In this document: one piece after another, positions 24,023 through 36,563 of the stretch | How the letters are laid out: every line of letters starts with the position of its first letter | Numbering within the stretch: position 1 is the first letter of the stretch | NCBI GenBank assembly: GCA_033220425.1 | Contig: CM065650.1 | Location: 1,488,001-1,552,000 of the forward strand | Direction: 5' to 3' | Length of the DNA: 64,000 nt | Source: Lepraria neglecta | Taxonomy: Eukaryota; Ascomycota; Lecanoromycetes; Lecanorales; Stereocaulaceae | Notes under the pieces: model-generated | What the model saw: only the letters and a program-made list of their open reading frames with translations | The model's database searches: none | Told to the model about the DNA's origin: nothing | Position numbers and translations under genes: made by a program

Positions 24023-27000
24023 TTGATGCCAGGCAATAAATCCTTTGCGGCACAATGCGTACGGAGGTTGTTGGAGACCGGCGAGTCATTGTCTCGATGG
24101 GCTGAGAAGGACACCTTGCAGTTCCCAAGGAGCGAGGGCACTTCACCACTTATAAATACAATTGAAATCCCAGAATACAAAGGTACGCAGTACCATCCTT
24201 ATCCGATTCTCTTGTATAGCCACATCTCTAGCTGTGTTGAATCTTCTGTTACGTACCAGCACTTGTTTCGCTCCAAACATGCTGTTCCTTTTATCATGCT
24301 TGGGCAGGCCATTATGGTGGTCTGTTCTCCAGCAAGCATGCTTTCAGATGGCGTTTTGGGCGGGACTCGCAGCGCCTTCTCTCGCAATCCGAGCCAGCCT
24401 CCGTTCCTGATGACTGGATATTTCCCCACAGGCACCTCCCGAAACCACGCTACTGGCCTGGCTACTGGCTCTGACATCTTTTCGCAACCCGGTGGAGTGG
24501 TTGTATCTGGAGCTGTGGCAAGGACCGGCTCGTTTCCTCTGTTGCCACTTACCTTTGGTGGAACTGCTACATCAGGAATCTTTCCGCCGTCTGGTAGGAT
24601 AATACCATCTGGCAATAGTGGGCTCCCTACTTTCGAGCCAACACCCATGTCTCTTGAAACCGTCAGTCCTTTCACCACCCAGGATTCATCAAGAGTTGTA
24701 GCGACAGGATCCATCATACCAAGCCTAAATCCAGTTGTCGTCAAGTCAGTGATCACAGTTTCCGACTCCACCGGTGTGACGACTAAAACCGTACCTATGA
24801 TCGTCGGAGGGGGCATTCTCGCACCAATTCTTGCAACTTCTACATCATCATTGGACCCTAACGGTGTCGAGGCCTCGTCGACAGCGCATGTTCTCCAAAC
24901 TCAGATCATATACGCTACTCAGGCGGTCCGGAGTTGGACTGTCAGTCCATCGAATTCTGCTTCCAAAACCCGAGCTTTCGACGCCGTCAAGAGTGCGGAA
25001 TCGTTGGGTGAAAGCTTTTCCATCAGACTTGATCACGGTGGCGGGGGTGGTGGAGGTACCAGCAATAGCGGGTCTTGCAGTGGCGGAAACCTCGTCACAA
25101 AATTGTTCGACACGGTCAGCTGTGCACTCAACGGTTTGGACAAGCTAGGATCAGACATTGAAGGAGGCATTGATGATATAGAGAATGACCTGAAGAACTT
25201 ACAAAGGGTCCTCCAACCACTCGATCCGAATCTCCCAGTGCCTGACGCGCCTGAAGACCCTTCCCCTAACACCCCATCCGATACTTCTCCTGATACCTCG
25301 TCTGATCCTTCTCCGTCGGAACCAAGTCCTTCATCCAACTCCAGAATGTCTACAGGATCCGCGTCTGAGTCACAGTCTAGTACAGCATCGACGACATGCA
25401 ACTCAACAGCCACCGTGTCTAAGTGCAGTGCCATATGCGCTGCTTCGAGCAGCTGTACTACGACATGTTACTCTACTATACAAGGTTGCAGTGTGACAGG
25501 GACAACGATCACAGGTTTCGCCGCGACGACTGCATCGAGGACTCAATACCTTGTATTTGCCTCGACGAGTGCAGATGCCAGCTCAATCAACAATTTTCTT
25601 AGCAGCAAGGTCGAAGATCCGAGCGCAATGATGTATCTTCCACCGGACGATAGCGCGGGAATCGCAGCATTCTGGGCAATACCAGAGGACTCGAATGCTG
25701 GTTCTACAGCTGGACTGAACCAGAGCCAGGTCGGCGACATTCAAAGGCAGCCAGGGGTCAGCTTGGTCATGACAAACGCAGTCTATTCTGAAGTACCAGA
25801 GCCTTCCTTGAGTGCTAGTGAAGTAACCGCGACGGGGACGCCAAATTCCCCAATCTCGACCCCTCTCCGGACAGGTGTACCTCAAGTGCGGCGCGACGTC
25901 TCGCATCCGAAAGATCTTGCACATACAGAAATCTCGCGAAGTCTGAGCCGACGTAATGACATGCTTGTGGAAATTCAATTGAGAAGACCTGGTCATTGGC
26001 TAGACGTTCCGTTCGAGCTGCGAGCAGTCTCTCAACCACGGGACTTCACCCTTCAACCAGCGTTGGCAGACCTTGACTACATCTACCTTTCGCCAGCTGG
26101 CCAAGACACATGGGTCTATGTCGCCGATAGTGGGCTCAATAGAAACCACCAAGTGAGTGGCTTTTTCGTCCGATTTTCCCTGTACAGTAGGCAGTTCTTG
26201 CTTAGAAACCCCTCTTGCAAGGTTGACCGTTGAGTTTTCTTACGCTAACCGCCTTGGATGACTTATAGCAATTTGACTACGGCTGCAAGGTGGTTCCAGA
26301 TGACGAATGGATAATAGTACAAAAGAATACCCCCTGGGGTCGCGCCCGTAACGACCCTGATGGCCACGGAACACAGGTGACGTCAAAAATTTGTGGCTTA
26401 GATACTGGAGTCGCGAAAAAGACCACTATCATCCCAGTGAAATTTGATGCCAACACCTTGCAGAGCTATATCTTGATCTGGAAGCTCATACTCGAGGACA
26501 TATACGCGCGGCGGAAGACAATGCCTCAAACAGCATTGCCAGGCAAGACAGTGATCAATTACTCCCATACTGTAATATCCAAATTCCAATGGGACGAACG
26601 TGGTATCCAGAACATAAAGCCAATCATGGCGGAGCTGATGAGCCTTGGTGTTGTGATCGTTGTAGCCGCTGGCAATGACAGAGACGATCAAGGCGGCAAT
26701 CCAGCGATACTTTGGCCTCCAGCGAGCTGGGCCTCTAGTGATTTCCCAATCATCGTGGTGAGCGCGGTTGATCGAGAATTCAAACCCGAACCGTACTCCA
26801 ATTATGGCCCACAAACAAGCGTCTGGGCAATTGGTCAGAACAATTTGGTCGCAATGGCAAATAGCGACGATGGATATAAACTCAAGCCGGGAACTTCGTT
26901 TGGTACGTTTCAATGCTTGTTACGATTGTGTGATTTGATACTGACGAAACTCCACAGCTGCACCTCAAGTCGCAGGTCTTCTTGCCTATTACCTCTCGCT

Positions 27001-27586
27001 TCCCACGGTCCCTTTCGAGACTACTCCAGCAGGCACTATCGCGTCACATGTATACAACTTTTTCAGAACCGCCGATGGTGCCTACGCACGAGGACCAAAT
27101 GGTGAGAGAGTGCTCTGGAACCAGTATCAAGGGAACTACGAGTTCTTGTGCACTCCTGGTGTATTCAAGAAGGGAAAGCGAGGTTTAGTCCAAAATGACG
27201 CGTGTGGACTCCCTCAGCCAAGCACGCTGACTACTTTGACGGCTTCTACACAACAAACGCAACCAAGTTCGCAACCAGTATTGTCTACAATCATGTCTCC
27301 GTCTCTGTCTTCGACTTCTTCTCCGCCACCGCCACCGCCACCTTCACCTTCTCCATCAACGTCATCATACACACCACCGCCACCTTCTCCTTCAACATCA
27401 TCCACGCCTCCGCCTCTTCCTCCAGCTTCGCCCACTCCGCCAGCACCTGGAACTCCTGTAGCTGTGCCAGGCGATCCTAAAGCCTCGGGTCTACCGGCCA
27501 GTATCATAGATCCGGTCCAAACGCCATCCATAGGGGAATTACTCAAATGTGTGGAGGAGGGTAAACACTTCTGCACCATATCGTAA
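24023..27586 (+). CDS. large S8 subtilisin-like serine peptidase with Ser/Thr- and Pro-rich tails
   Basis: Exons 24023-26152, 26269-26902 and 26958-27586, with introns of 116 and 55 bp, give about 1130 residues. The S8 triad is complete: Asp-702 in VADSGLN, His-743 in DPDGHGTQV, Ser-920 in GTSFAAPQVAG (formed across the second intron). Asn-846 in AAGN is the oxyanion residue. Before the catalytic domain lie about 690 residues rich in Ser/Thr/Pro, with a poly-Gly run and a Cys cluster (CNSTATVSKCSAICAA). The C-terminus has Pro-rich repeats (PPPPPPSPSPSTSS), so a cell-wall or secreted protein is likely. The 5' end is uncertain: no signal peptide follows the first ATG, and a good acceptor (TTTCCCCACAG) ends at 24431, so an upstream intron may be missed. 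Confidence 0.85.
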
Positions 27587-28978
27587 TGGCTTGAGACACT
27601 TACAGCGGAGAAGAAACCAAAGCCATTCATCACGAGTGATATAGGATGTAGGTGAAATTTTAACAAAAGCCGCTGGAAGGCTTTGGATCACGAAGGCGTT
27701 CTACTGCAGGAAATATGATCACTAAGCACTGGCCTAAGCTGCGAATCTGAATAGGGAAGAAGATTGAGCATCAACATTGTCATTTGCCGAGAGTGGGAAA
27801 TTTGAGAATTCTGAAGCCGAATTTGTTACTCATTTGTGCAACGATTTAACATTTCTAGGTCCGCTCGATTACAGTATTTTTACGTTTTCTACTCTTCAGC
27901 CCTCGAGAGTAGCGCACTTCTAACTTCGTTTTAAACTATGATTATATCATTCCAAATCTCTTACTTTTAAGACCGATGAACTTCGAGCTCCACTATTAGA
28001 TAGAATTGCACTTTTCCAGCTGTGTTGCTTTTGAATTGTTATAAATTGGTAGCTTCAGTGTTCGGTTTTAATGAGTACTGTTCACTTCCCTGGTTTGACA
28101 TTTGAGACTGCTTTACCTCAAATTCCAAAATAGTCGCACAACGCCGTTTTTTCCATGAAAGAGGTGAAGGTTCTATCATGGGCATTCCTGTCGTCATAAA
28201 GTTTTATTGCCTTCCATTTCTCCACTCCCTAGGTGTAGGGCAACGCCAATGCGTCCTTACCATGATATGCGGGGTATCATCGTTGGTCCGCAATGATCCT
28301 GCGAGTATGATATATAAGTGCCCACCAGGGTGGCATAGGTATCTCTCGAGACTCGAACTCAGGTCTCCGACACACTTGTTAAAGTTTTCTACACAACGTA
28401 CGCACTATCGTTCCTCCTTGAAGGCGCGGAATCCGCACTTGCTACGACCCGTACCTGTCGGAGTCTTGGTAACGATTAAAAGAGGTGCGATAGCTCGAGC
28501 AATCTGCGGGTCGTGTCTCGGGGTTTTCTCGAGGCTGGGGCGGAATGACATCGGGTAGCTGAGGGCTGTATCGCTGGCCCAAGCCGTAGACCAAAGAATG
28601 GATTGTAGAGGGTGAAAGCACTTGGTTGAGTCTGAATTCAGAAGTACGATGGATCGCGATCGCCGGGGAACTCTCTCCAAATAGGTCGTTGGCGCTGTAG
28701 CTGCGTTGGGGAAGCGATCGTCGCAGCTGTCAACATATTCTATTCCAGGTTGTGGGCTGATTTCCTAGAGAGACGGATAGCAGGAGCCGACAGCAGAGAT
28801 ATAGTAGTTGAAGGACGGCTAGAAGACGACCTAGGGGCGGACGGTATTTCACAAGTGTAGGTCATGATGGGTCGGCCCATGTTAGCTGTGCCACGTAGCC
28901 AGGTGAGATGTGAGCAAGGGTGTATCTAGGCAGCAGTCCAACGATGGCAATTGAAGCCGGGCTCTAGGCAACCATTTC
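27587..28978. other. gene-free interval, AT-rich then tRNA-like fragment
   Basis: The first ~550 bp are AT-rich with no coding signal. Around 28340-28370 the minus strand carries GAGTTCGAGTCTC, similar to a pol III B box or tRNA T-arm, but no cloverleaf could be completed. The rest holds only short frames without family features. Confidence 0.45.
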
Positions 28979-29110
28979 AGGCACCGGCGTGCTGCACCCC
29001 TGCACTGCCCCTGCACCGCCCCTGTATTGACCCCGGGGGCTCACCTCAGCTCAGGCGCGGCCCAGGGCCGCTCACCCCCGGCTCACCTTAAAGCGGCCGC
29101 TGCTCACCCG
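28979..29110. repeat. C-rich low-complexity block
   Basis: Imperfect repetition of CCCCTGCAC and CCCGGCTCACC units (CTGCACCCCTGCACTGCCCC..., GCTCACCCCCGGCTCACC). It is far more GC-rich than its surroundings. Confidence 0.7.
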
Positions 29111-29202
29111 CGAGGCTAGAAGCGGAAGGGGGAAAAATTTCTCGTGATCATGTCTAGAGAGGTATACAGTATAAATCAATGCTAGTACCTCCATGCTTTA
29201 TC

Positions 29203-29365
29203 CCCAGATCCAGAGCAGGGTGAAATCTCCACAAGCACTATTCATCTCCCCAGATCTACCCAGAGCAGCTCTAGACCTCCATATGCTCCATCTCTATCTC
29301 CTCAGATCCAGAGCAGATTCATCCATATGCTTCATCTAGTAGCTCCCCAGATCTCACACACATCA
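29203..29365. repeat. dispersed CCAGATCCAGAGCAG motif, 3-4 imperfect copies
   Basis: CCCCAGATCCAGAGCAG, CCCCAGATCTACCCAGAGCAG, CTCAGATCCAGAGCAG and CCCCAGATCTCAC occur within 160 bp, interleaved with CATATGCT(C/T)CATCT. It lies just beyond the 3' end of the minus-strand gene that ends at 29601. Confidence 0.7.
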
Positions 29366-29600
29366 TCCAACCCTGTTTTCCTTTGTGCACATATGCAGAC
29401 GCATCACTAAACATTATCACTTCACCTCGTAGAAAAACCCATCCACGCCTGCCTAACACGGCCCTATAGTCCTGGTATCACAAGAAGAAAAAAGAAAAGT
29501 AAAAACCCACCATATTCCGCTCAGTCAGCCCTGAAGCGCATACATCACAGAGCCACTAGAGCTCCAAATCAGAGTTGTTCAACCACAGCATGATCTACTC

Positions 29601-32334
29601 TCATCGCCACTCACTCGGGACCTGGAAATCCGTAAATCCATGGACCATGGCCCTTCTTCTCCTTGCAGCTTCTTGCTGCGACTCACTGCTGTATTCTCCC
29701 GAGCCTCCACTCTCACTCTTGATCGTCCTCAAGCCGCCCTCGGTATCTGCGTTCGTCGTTCCAGCATCGCTGCCAATATCGCCTATGCCCTCAGCACCTG
29801 CGTCTCCAGACGAAGCGACCCATTCTTCGGCCCTCTTGCGGCCTATGCTAGTCGTATCTTTGGCTTTGATATTAGGATGACGCATCGTAGGGACTGAATC
29901 CACGCTCTCGCCTCTGCTACGACCATCGCCGAATTGACCCCATAGGATGGGTTTATGGGCACCTGGACGGGCTTTAGGGAGGACGGGTCCCCATGTACCG
30001 GGCGCAACCCAGCAGTGGCTACGCTTGTGTTCGGCTTCTTCTTCGGGCGGGGCGCCTCGCTCAGCCCAAGGGACAACACCCTTCAATTGCGGGCAGAGAT
30101 GGTATTGTGCGCCTTCTTTGTAGCGTAGATTAGGGCTATCAACAGAGACGGTGGCGAGGACTTGTAGGATGCCGTAGATGAGAATCCAGCGGCCTCGACG
30201 GGCTTCGAAGGGGTCGAGCGAGTCAACTTGATCGCTTTGTTCGAAGCGGATGAAGTTTGTGACAAGGTCGGTGTGCATGTATTGGTCGCGGAGGGTGTAG
30301 ACGTTACTGGCTTCGGCGTAGGAGAGGGCTTTGCGACGGGATTGAGCGAGCATGTCAGTTGGAGAGTTGGGTTTCTTGAGGGTAAAGGCAGATTTGGGCT
30401 TTGATTGGACAGGTACGGAGGTTGGTGTGATTGGGTATGGGTGAGGGATGTGAGGGAAGCCGTTGCTGTTGTCGAAGCCGAGGAGGATGTCTGTGAAGGG
30501 GAGTTCGAAGGTGTCCGCGCGGAAGTTCTGGCCAGACCGGCTGGTGATTGTCCATTTCTGTCCTGGGCGATACTCTGTTCCATCAAACATAATGTCTCGG
30601 TCTACTAGATAGTCGTACAGGCCATGGAAGTCGTTCTTGAGACGAATAACCATGTCACGGGTTAGCCAGGTCTGCTCCTGGCTTGGCGGCCAATGCAAGA
30701 AAGCGTTCTCGTAGTACTTGCAAAGCCACTTCCTAAGCCTATCAAAGCAGCCTCGAGCAGAAGACGGTGGTGCGGTCGTCGTTGGCCACATTTCGCTAAA
30801 GTCGAAGGACAGAAGCCAATTTTGTGCACGATGTATCCGGTCCTCAATTTCCATGTTGGCGTTCTGCAAGAACAATTTCGTGTGTGGTGTGATGTAGCGC
30901 CATTCTGGTATCGTCTGAAGACCCATATCCAGCATGCCCACACAATGCGCGAAAGCCTCGATGTAGCCTTCTCTCCATTGAACACTAGGAGCCTCGCTGA
31001 AGGCAAGTAATGACGCTGCGTACGAAGGGTTGTTCCGGACGTCATCGAACTTATGACGGACAATGTAGTCTGTGATCCAGGCAACTTTGCTGATATTCCT
31101 GTCCAAGTAGTCGGGATACATTGTGATGCGTTCAAACAGTTTGGTCATCGCTTCATGCAGTGTCGTGCCAACGAGTGCGCTGGCATCGTACATGACTGCG
31201 AAGAAGTTTCGAGTGGTGATATGCCATATAGTTGAATGTATTCCGGTTTCTGCGCCAGGCCATGGTATGTAGATCTCATGCTGTATTTCAGTCGGGGCTC
31301 GTTGTACCAAATGCTTCGAGACGCCCAAAGGACGTATGGCATCGATATCACCTTCGTTGTCGGATCGCATCCCAGGAAGAGAACGATAGCCATCGTAGTC
31401 CATCACGTCCGGTGACATGCTTCTCTCGCGCTCTTCATTAGGATAGAACTTTGGCCAGCCTTCAGGTTCCGAGACGTGGTGTAGCATGTCAACGAATGCC
31501 CTTGATCCCGATTGTTCGATGACTCTGGAGTTGATGCGGAATGAGGGTGGTGGTTTTGTCCGCGAACCACGCATGTACATGTAGACGAATGTATCTCCAT
31601 TCTCATCCCATAGTTCAGGGTTCTGTGTATTTCATTAGCAATTGAGCTATCAAAGGAACGGTGGCGATCCTCACATTGGACAAAGACTTCCAGCCAAGCT
31701 GTGGAAGCTTCCCTCCACCCTCGAACCTCCTGATCTTATGAATTACAGACTCCTGCTGCTGTCTCTGCCGCGGCGCGGAAGTCGAATGTGAGTGGTGGCC
31801 AGTCGAATAGGTCTCCTGGCCTTCTGACGGCGACGTGCTTGCCGACAGCGATGGTACAGCGCCAATTGAGGGTGTGAAGTCAGTACTTCGAGAACCAAAA
31901 TCTGAGTTTGCACCCGATATGTCTGGGCGCCTGTAGCCCTTGTCCCCGCTATCTTTCCTTCCTTTGATCAGTCCACCGAGCTTCCCCCGCAGACTCGAGC
32001 TCATTCCATCGAGGTGTGTCCGGAAATCGCTCTTCTCAATGGCTGAAGCGACGATGATTGGGCGAGGTTTGCGCATGTGAGGAGGCATGTGGGGAAGAGG
32101 GTATCCATAGGTGCTACTGGCAGACGATGCTGATCTGCGACGCGGACGAGGTGATGCTGGTGATATGTAGGAAGGATTGGTCGATACGTTGGGTCGCCCA
32201 GACATGGACGTTGGTGCGTCTGAGTAGCCATAGATGTATGGATCCTCGACGCCATATTGAGAATACTCTTTGTAAGCCCGTTTGTCTGCCTGCTCGAGGT
32301 TCTGTTTGCGCACGTAGGCGCTTCGCCCAGACAT
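29601..32334 (-). CDS. conserved fungal hypothetical protein (possibly DUF8004)
   Basis: Exon 1 is 31675-32334 and exon 2 is 29601-31622. The 52-bp intron (GTGAGG...CACAG, phase 0) joins KSLSN to PELWDENGDTFVYM, giving about 893 residues. The first ~200 residues are low-complexity and Ser/Pro/Arg-rich, typical of cytosolic regulatory proteins. The folded part (about 220-800) contains WILIYGILQVLATVSVD and HLCPQLKGVVPWAE, which I associate with a Pezizomycotina-specific family annotated as DUF8004; that label is from memory. The C-terminus is acidic and Ser/Gly-rich. No signal peptide or clear membrane helix is seen. The function is unknown. Confidence 0.85.
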
Positions 32335-34098
32335 GTTGGGCGATCAACCTTGATTGCGGGAAGGACAAACGCGAAGGTATAGCAGGACGTCAAGGGCTAC
32401 GAGGTGCACTCATGGGCCTCTTGACTTGATTGAAATCTTCTCAGCGCTCCGACAGCGGTCCACGGGCTGCAATAGGCTTGAATCGGCGAATCCGGTGATG
32501 TTGTAATGTGTGGAGCTGAAAGTGACAGCGCGGCGCCGTGCCTGGATCTTCGATGGACCAGCCAAGGGTCAGAATCCCTCAAAATAACCGGTTGGACATC
32601 AGCGTAGTCTGTCTAGTGTCAAAAGCAAAATGCGAAACAAGATGCTGACAGGCCAGGCCGGTGTGCGGCGTTGGGCATAGAAAGGCGAGGTGAAGCGGGA
32701 GAGGGGAGGGAACTTGGTGGTGAGTGGAAGCGAGGGCAAACTTCGAAAAACTTCATAAGGGCGAGAGGGGCCAGTGAGACTGATAACTATCTTGGAGGAT
32801 TGGACCCCGAAAGATGACCTGACCACCGGGTTCTAGTAATACACAAATCAACCCCAATTACAATCAGTATGACAATTACTTGGGCGGGATAACCAGCAAA
32901 TCTCTTGTCATTTCCTCATGTAATAACGGCGATGTTTGATCGCTCTAAAAGCCTAGGTGCAGGTGAGGTGCAGGCGATTATGCGCGAAAGTGGCCTGTCT
33001 GTTTATCGGGCATGTCACAAATCGATTTGATTTGCCCGGCCAGCCTCGGCGCTTGCCTTGGGGGCTTGCTTGTACCTGATGGCCACATGCTGACCCTTGC
33101 AGCAGATCTGCCTGCGCAACTTTCTAACGGGACGGCAACAAACTAAAGGCTGCTTTTGCACTGATTCTAGAAGGTGATGTTTGAACCTATCACTAAAACA
33201 AACCAAGCGCTCCAACAGCCGACCTGCGTTTCATCACATTTGTCAAACTACCTGTCATGCATATTCGCGACGGGTTAACGCCATGGCGACATTATTTTAG
33301 ACTTATTGAGCTTGCAGTCAAGTCACGACTGGCACGCATATACCAAACATGGGGGAACCATACAACTAGAGATTTCTTCTTCAATCAGGGAGTACCCGTG
33401 GTACTTAACATCTACCGAGCCCTAACGAATAGCTTCATTTCGAGTACTGCTGTTTGATGTGAAACCAAGTACGCCGCTGCTATGTATCAAACCCAATGGG
33501 GCAATTGTGGGTGGGGGTGGAAGGATTGTTGAGCCAACTTTCCCGTCTTCGATCCCTTCAGCTTGCTGGGCCGCACACTGGCCACCCGCCTGCCACATGG
33601 CTGCCTCCCAGTGACCACTCCTCATAAGCCAAACAACAGCTCGTCGTGTCGATCTCTGTAGTACATGACTCTCAACGGGAGCCTCAAGAGGTCTCGCCAG
33701 GTCTATGCCCTATAGCTAGGCACTACTATTCTTGGGGTTAAGGCACTGGACTTTACTTGGTACGAGCTCCACACACACATTCAGCTCACGGACCATGTTC
33801 GAGATCGACAAAGAAATGACGATGCAGCCAGCCGTATGCAATGTTCCTGCATCTTGTGGCTTGTGATTGGCGTCTGCAAATCGAATAATGGTCTCTCAAT
33901 TTCGTCGAAATGTCGTCACCCGCTGTAATACGAATGCTCCGATCGACATACGATAGAGCGAAGGGAGCTAATCAATGGGAGCCGACTTCGTTAGTGTGAG
34001 GTTTCTCGCGCCATGCAAGGTACACCGAGAGGCAAAAGGTCCTAAATCGGGGACGTTGAATACCCTAGGCGTGACCGAGAATGTGTTCAGGTTCATGG
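32335..34098. other. gene-free interval
   Basis: About 1.8 kb between the start of the DUF8004-like gene and the 3' end of PIG-S. It presumably includes the promoter of the former. Short frames (for example 33257-33457) lack any recognisable feature. No RNA gene or repeat noticed. Confidence 0.5.
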
Positions 34099-35945
34099 TC
34101 ATTGTGCTTTCCGTGAAGCCCACATCCTCTTCAGCTCTTTTAGAGCGCTCATGATCAACGGAACTCCGACTGGTCCCAATAGAGGCAGATACACAGCGAC
34201 CTTGTGCTCGTCTGGGAAGTAGACCTGACCGACCATGCTCTTCTCAAAGAAGCCCCGTTCTGCTTCGGCTTCCGCGATCCGAGCATTTTCAAGAGCTTCA
34301 GGGAACTTGCCCTCTTTGAGCGCGTTGCATGTGTATCGAAGATGGCTTAGCGTAGTGTCAACGGCGGTTGAAACTGTCTCAGGGATAGCAATAGAAGGCA
34401 GTGCCACTGTAAGCCTGGCTAACGAACCCATTGTCGAGGACGCAGATAGGAGTAATGACGCTGCACGGATTCGAGTGAGTGTTTGCAGCTGCAAAGGAAG
34501 CGATGGTGGAGTCTGGGGTGCTCCTAAGAAGGATAGTAATTGATGGGAGAATGTCAGCAGAGCCGGCCGGATAGCTTCTTTCGATAGCGTTGATCCCACT
34601 GATGTTGTGTTGGCATCCTGAGCATTTAAGATGACAACACCCCCCCATTGCGGGATCAACCAGCTTGAAGCTTGACTGCCTTTGACCACAAGTGGTGAGG
34701 TCGTTTGATCGGGTACGTAGAGCACGAAGTTCAGCGTTGGACCGGCACCGATACTGGGACTTAGAGGCCATTCAGCTGCGTTAATGAAGCCGCTCAAGTC
34801 CTCTTCCTGTAACGTCCATACTCCATGGTCTGCATCATGTTCGGGTGCATGGACCGACGGAGAAAAGGTTGCATAAAGCTGAACCTGGGTATCCACGGTA
34901 AAATTGCTGACAGCAGAGATCGAATCCAATAAGGGTGTCAAGTATTCCGCAAGAGCTGATTCAATCTGCCAGGACGAAGGTGATGCAGACGGCGTGAAGA
35001 GCGACATTGTGATATGGTATGTAGGAGCGTACTTCAAGGACCTCGTCATACGGCTCGCAAGCCTCGCAGCCATCTCAGGGTTGATTAATCTATTCGGCCT
35101 TGACCTTATCTCCCTAGATCCAGAAGCGGTCGCTGGGGAGACATAGGGAGAATGCGAGGTGGACTGGATACCGGCAGCGGATTGACTCAAGATGTAGGCA
35201 ATTATGGCTTGCTCTTCCGCAAAGAGTTCCTGCAGTCTGTTCGCGATGAATGTGGCCAGCGCGGAAGAGCTTGAAGACACTGAAGGTATCTGATTTGGCG
35301 CATAGGCAACGTCAAGTATAGTCGAATGAGACTGTAACGCTGACCGAGCTGCTTGTATACCGTCCTGGGCCCGGAGCCTGACCGTCAAAGCCGAATCGTC
35401 CCGATCATCCAAATCCTCATATGACTGAAAAACCTGACCGATGTCCAAGTCCTGACTCTCGGGTATAGACGCGTTTCTGCGGCTTGGAGATGACAGCGAT
35501 TTTGCCAATCGTAGGCGTAGATGGTGGGCGGAGAACTCGTTCAGATCATCGAGTGCATGCTGAGTCATATGCACGAGGTGCGCAGCTTCGGCATCTTGTA
35601 GAAGTGGTGCCTCGATTGCTATCTGTAGAGGGAAGGTGGGTTTGCAGGCCTGGGACGTTGATGATCAGCCACTGGTCGTGGAGGAGTTGTATAGAGGACA
35701 CGTACCTTGCCATCCGCCCAGTCTAGCATCTCCTGTAAGGGGAGCCGCGCTCGATGGATAGAGGTAGTCCATAGCCATACTGGGAGCCCAAGGAATATAA
35801 CAACTGCCCAAAAGGAGACGATGACGAGACCTCTAACGCGTATGCCCTCGGACAATTCTGGTGGAGGCTTTTTCGACGATTTCGCGGGCAATGTTAGTCT
35901 ATAGTCCCTATCGCCCTCTCCAACCTCCGTCCCCGGGGCCATCAT
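34099..35945 (-). CDS. GPI17: GPI transamidase component PIG-S (Gpi17)
   Basis: Exon 1 is 35706-35945 and exon 2 is 34099-35649; the 56-bp intron (GTACGT...CCCAG) is phase 0. The ~596-residue product matches the family's usual 530-600. A membrane helix lies near residues 25-50 (LVIVSFWAVVIFLGLPVWLW), followed by a long lumenal domain. A second helix is near the C-terminus (VAVYLPLLGPVGVPLIMSAL), ending in a basic cytosolic tail. PIG-S is a non-catalytic subunit of the ER complex that attaches preformed GPI anchors to proteins. The start is one of two adjacent ATGs (35945 or 35942). It is divergent from the secreted amidase gene. Confidence 0.9.
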
Positions 35946-36563
35946 AAGGGAGCACCTGGCCAGATGGATGATGAAAGTACAGTGTATGCGCAAAGGAGAG
36001 CTCGAATTGGAGAGCTGCACTCAGCCCTACAAGGTCCATTCACGATCGGCGAAACATTCTCCCTCGCTCCGACGTCAATTTCCTCGGGCAGGCTTTACAG
36101 CTCGGATTCCTGAATGGAATCCCTCGGCCGAGTCATGTCAGAATTTTAGAATCTTACTCAAAGGGTCGTCCTGACCTGCAAGGGAGCTTATCATCGCACG
36201 TGGAAAGCACAAGAGATGGCAAAAATTTCTCGTCATCAGCATTGCAACGAGCTTCCTTATTGGGATAGCCATGCAAATCGCCAGCCTTATCATCTCACTT
36301 TCAGGCCTAGGCCACAGATCGGACCTGGGCCTAACCTTCGTATTTGCCCTGGGTCAACGTTAAACAGCATTGATGACGTTCCTTCGGTTCCTGGCGGGGA
36401 TCTGTCAACTGCCAAAGATGGACGAAGTGGGGAATGCTTACGATGATGGAATCTTCTTATCAATAGAACACAAAATATACAAAAGCTGGCGTCGGCCGTC
36501 TCCTTTTGTGGGAAGTTTTATCTAGCCAGTTTCAAAGGTCAGCATCAGAAGTATTCGAAAGAA
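35946..36563. other. divergent promoter region, PIG-S / amidase
   Basis: 618 bp separate two divergent starts. No repeat or extra gene is seen. Confidence 0.5.

Noticed and set aside
24162-24410. 82-residue plus-strand frame with a hydrophobic start, a possible signal peptide for the subtilase
   Set aside because: I could not find a donor that joins it to the subtilase frame, so it is mentioned only as 5'-end uncertainty.
25033-25434. 133-residue minus-strand frame with Pro, Ser and Asp runs
   Set aside because: It is the antisense shadow of the Gly/Ser-rich part of the subtilase.
28340-28440. Possible tRNA gene on the minus strand
   Set aside because: Only a T-arm-like segment is present. 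The acceptor stem and D arm cannot be paired, so no tRNA is called.
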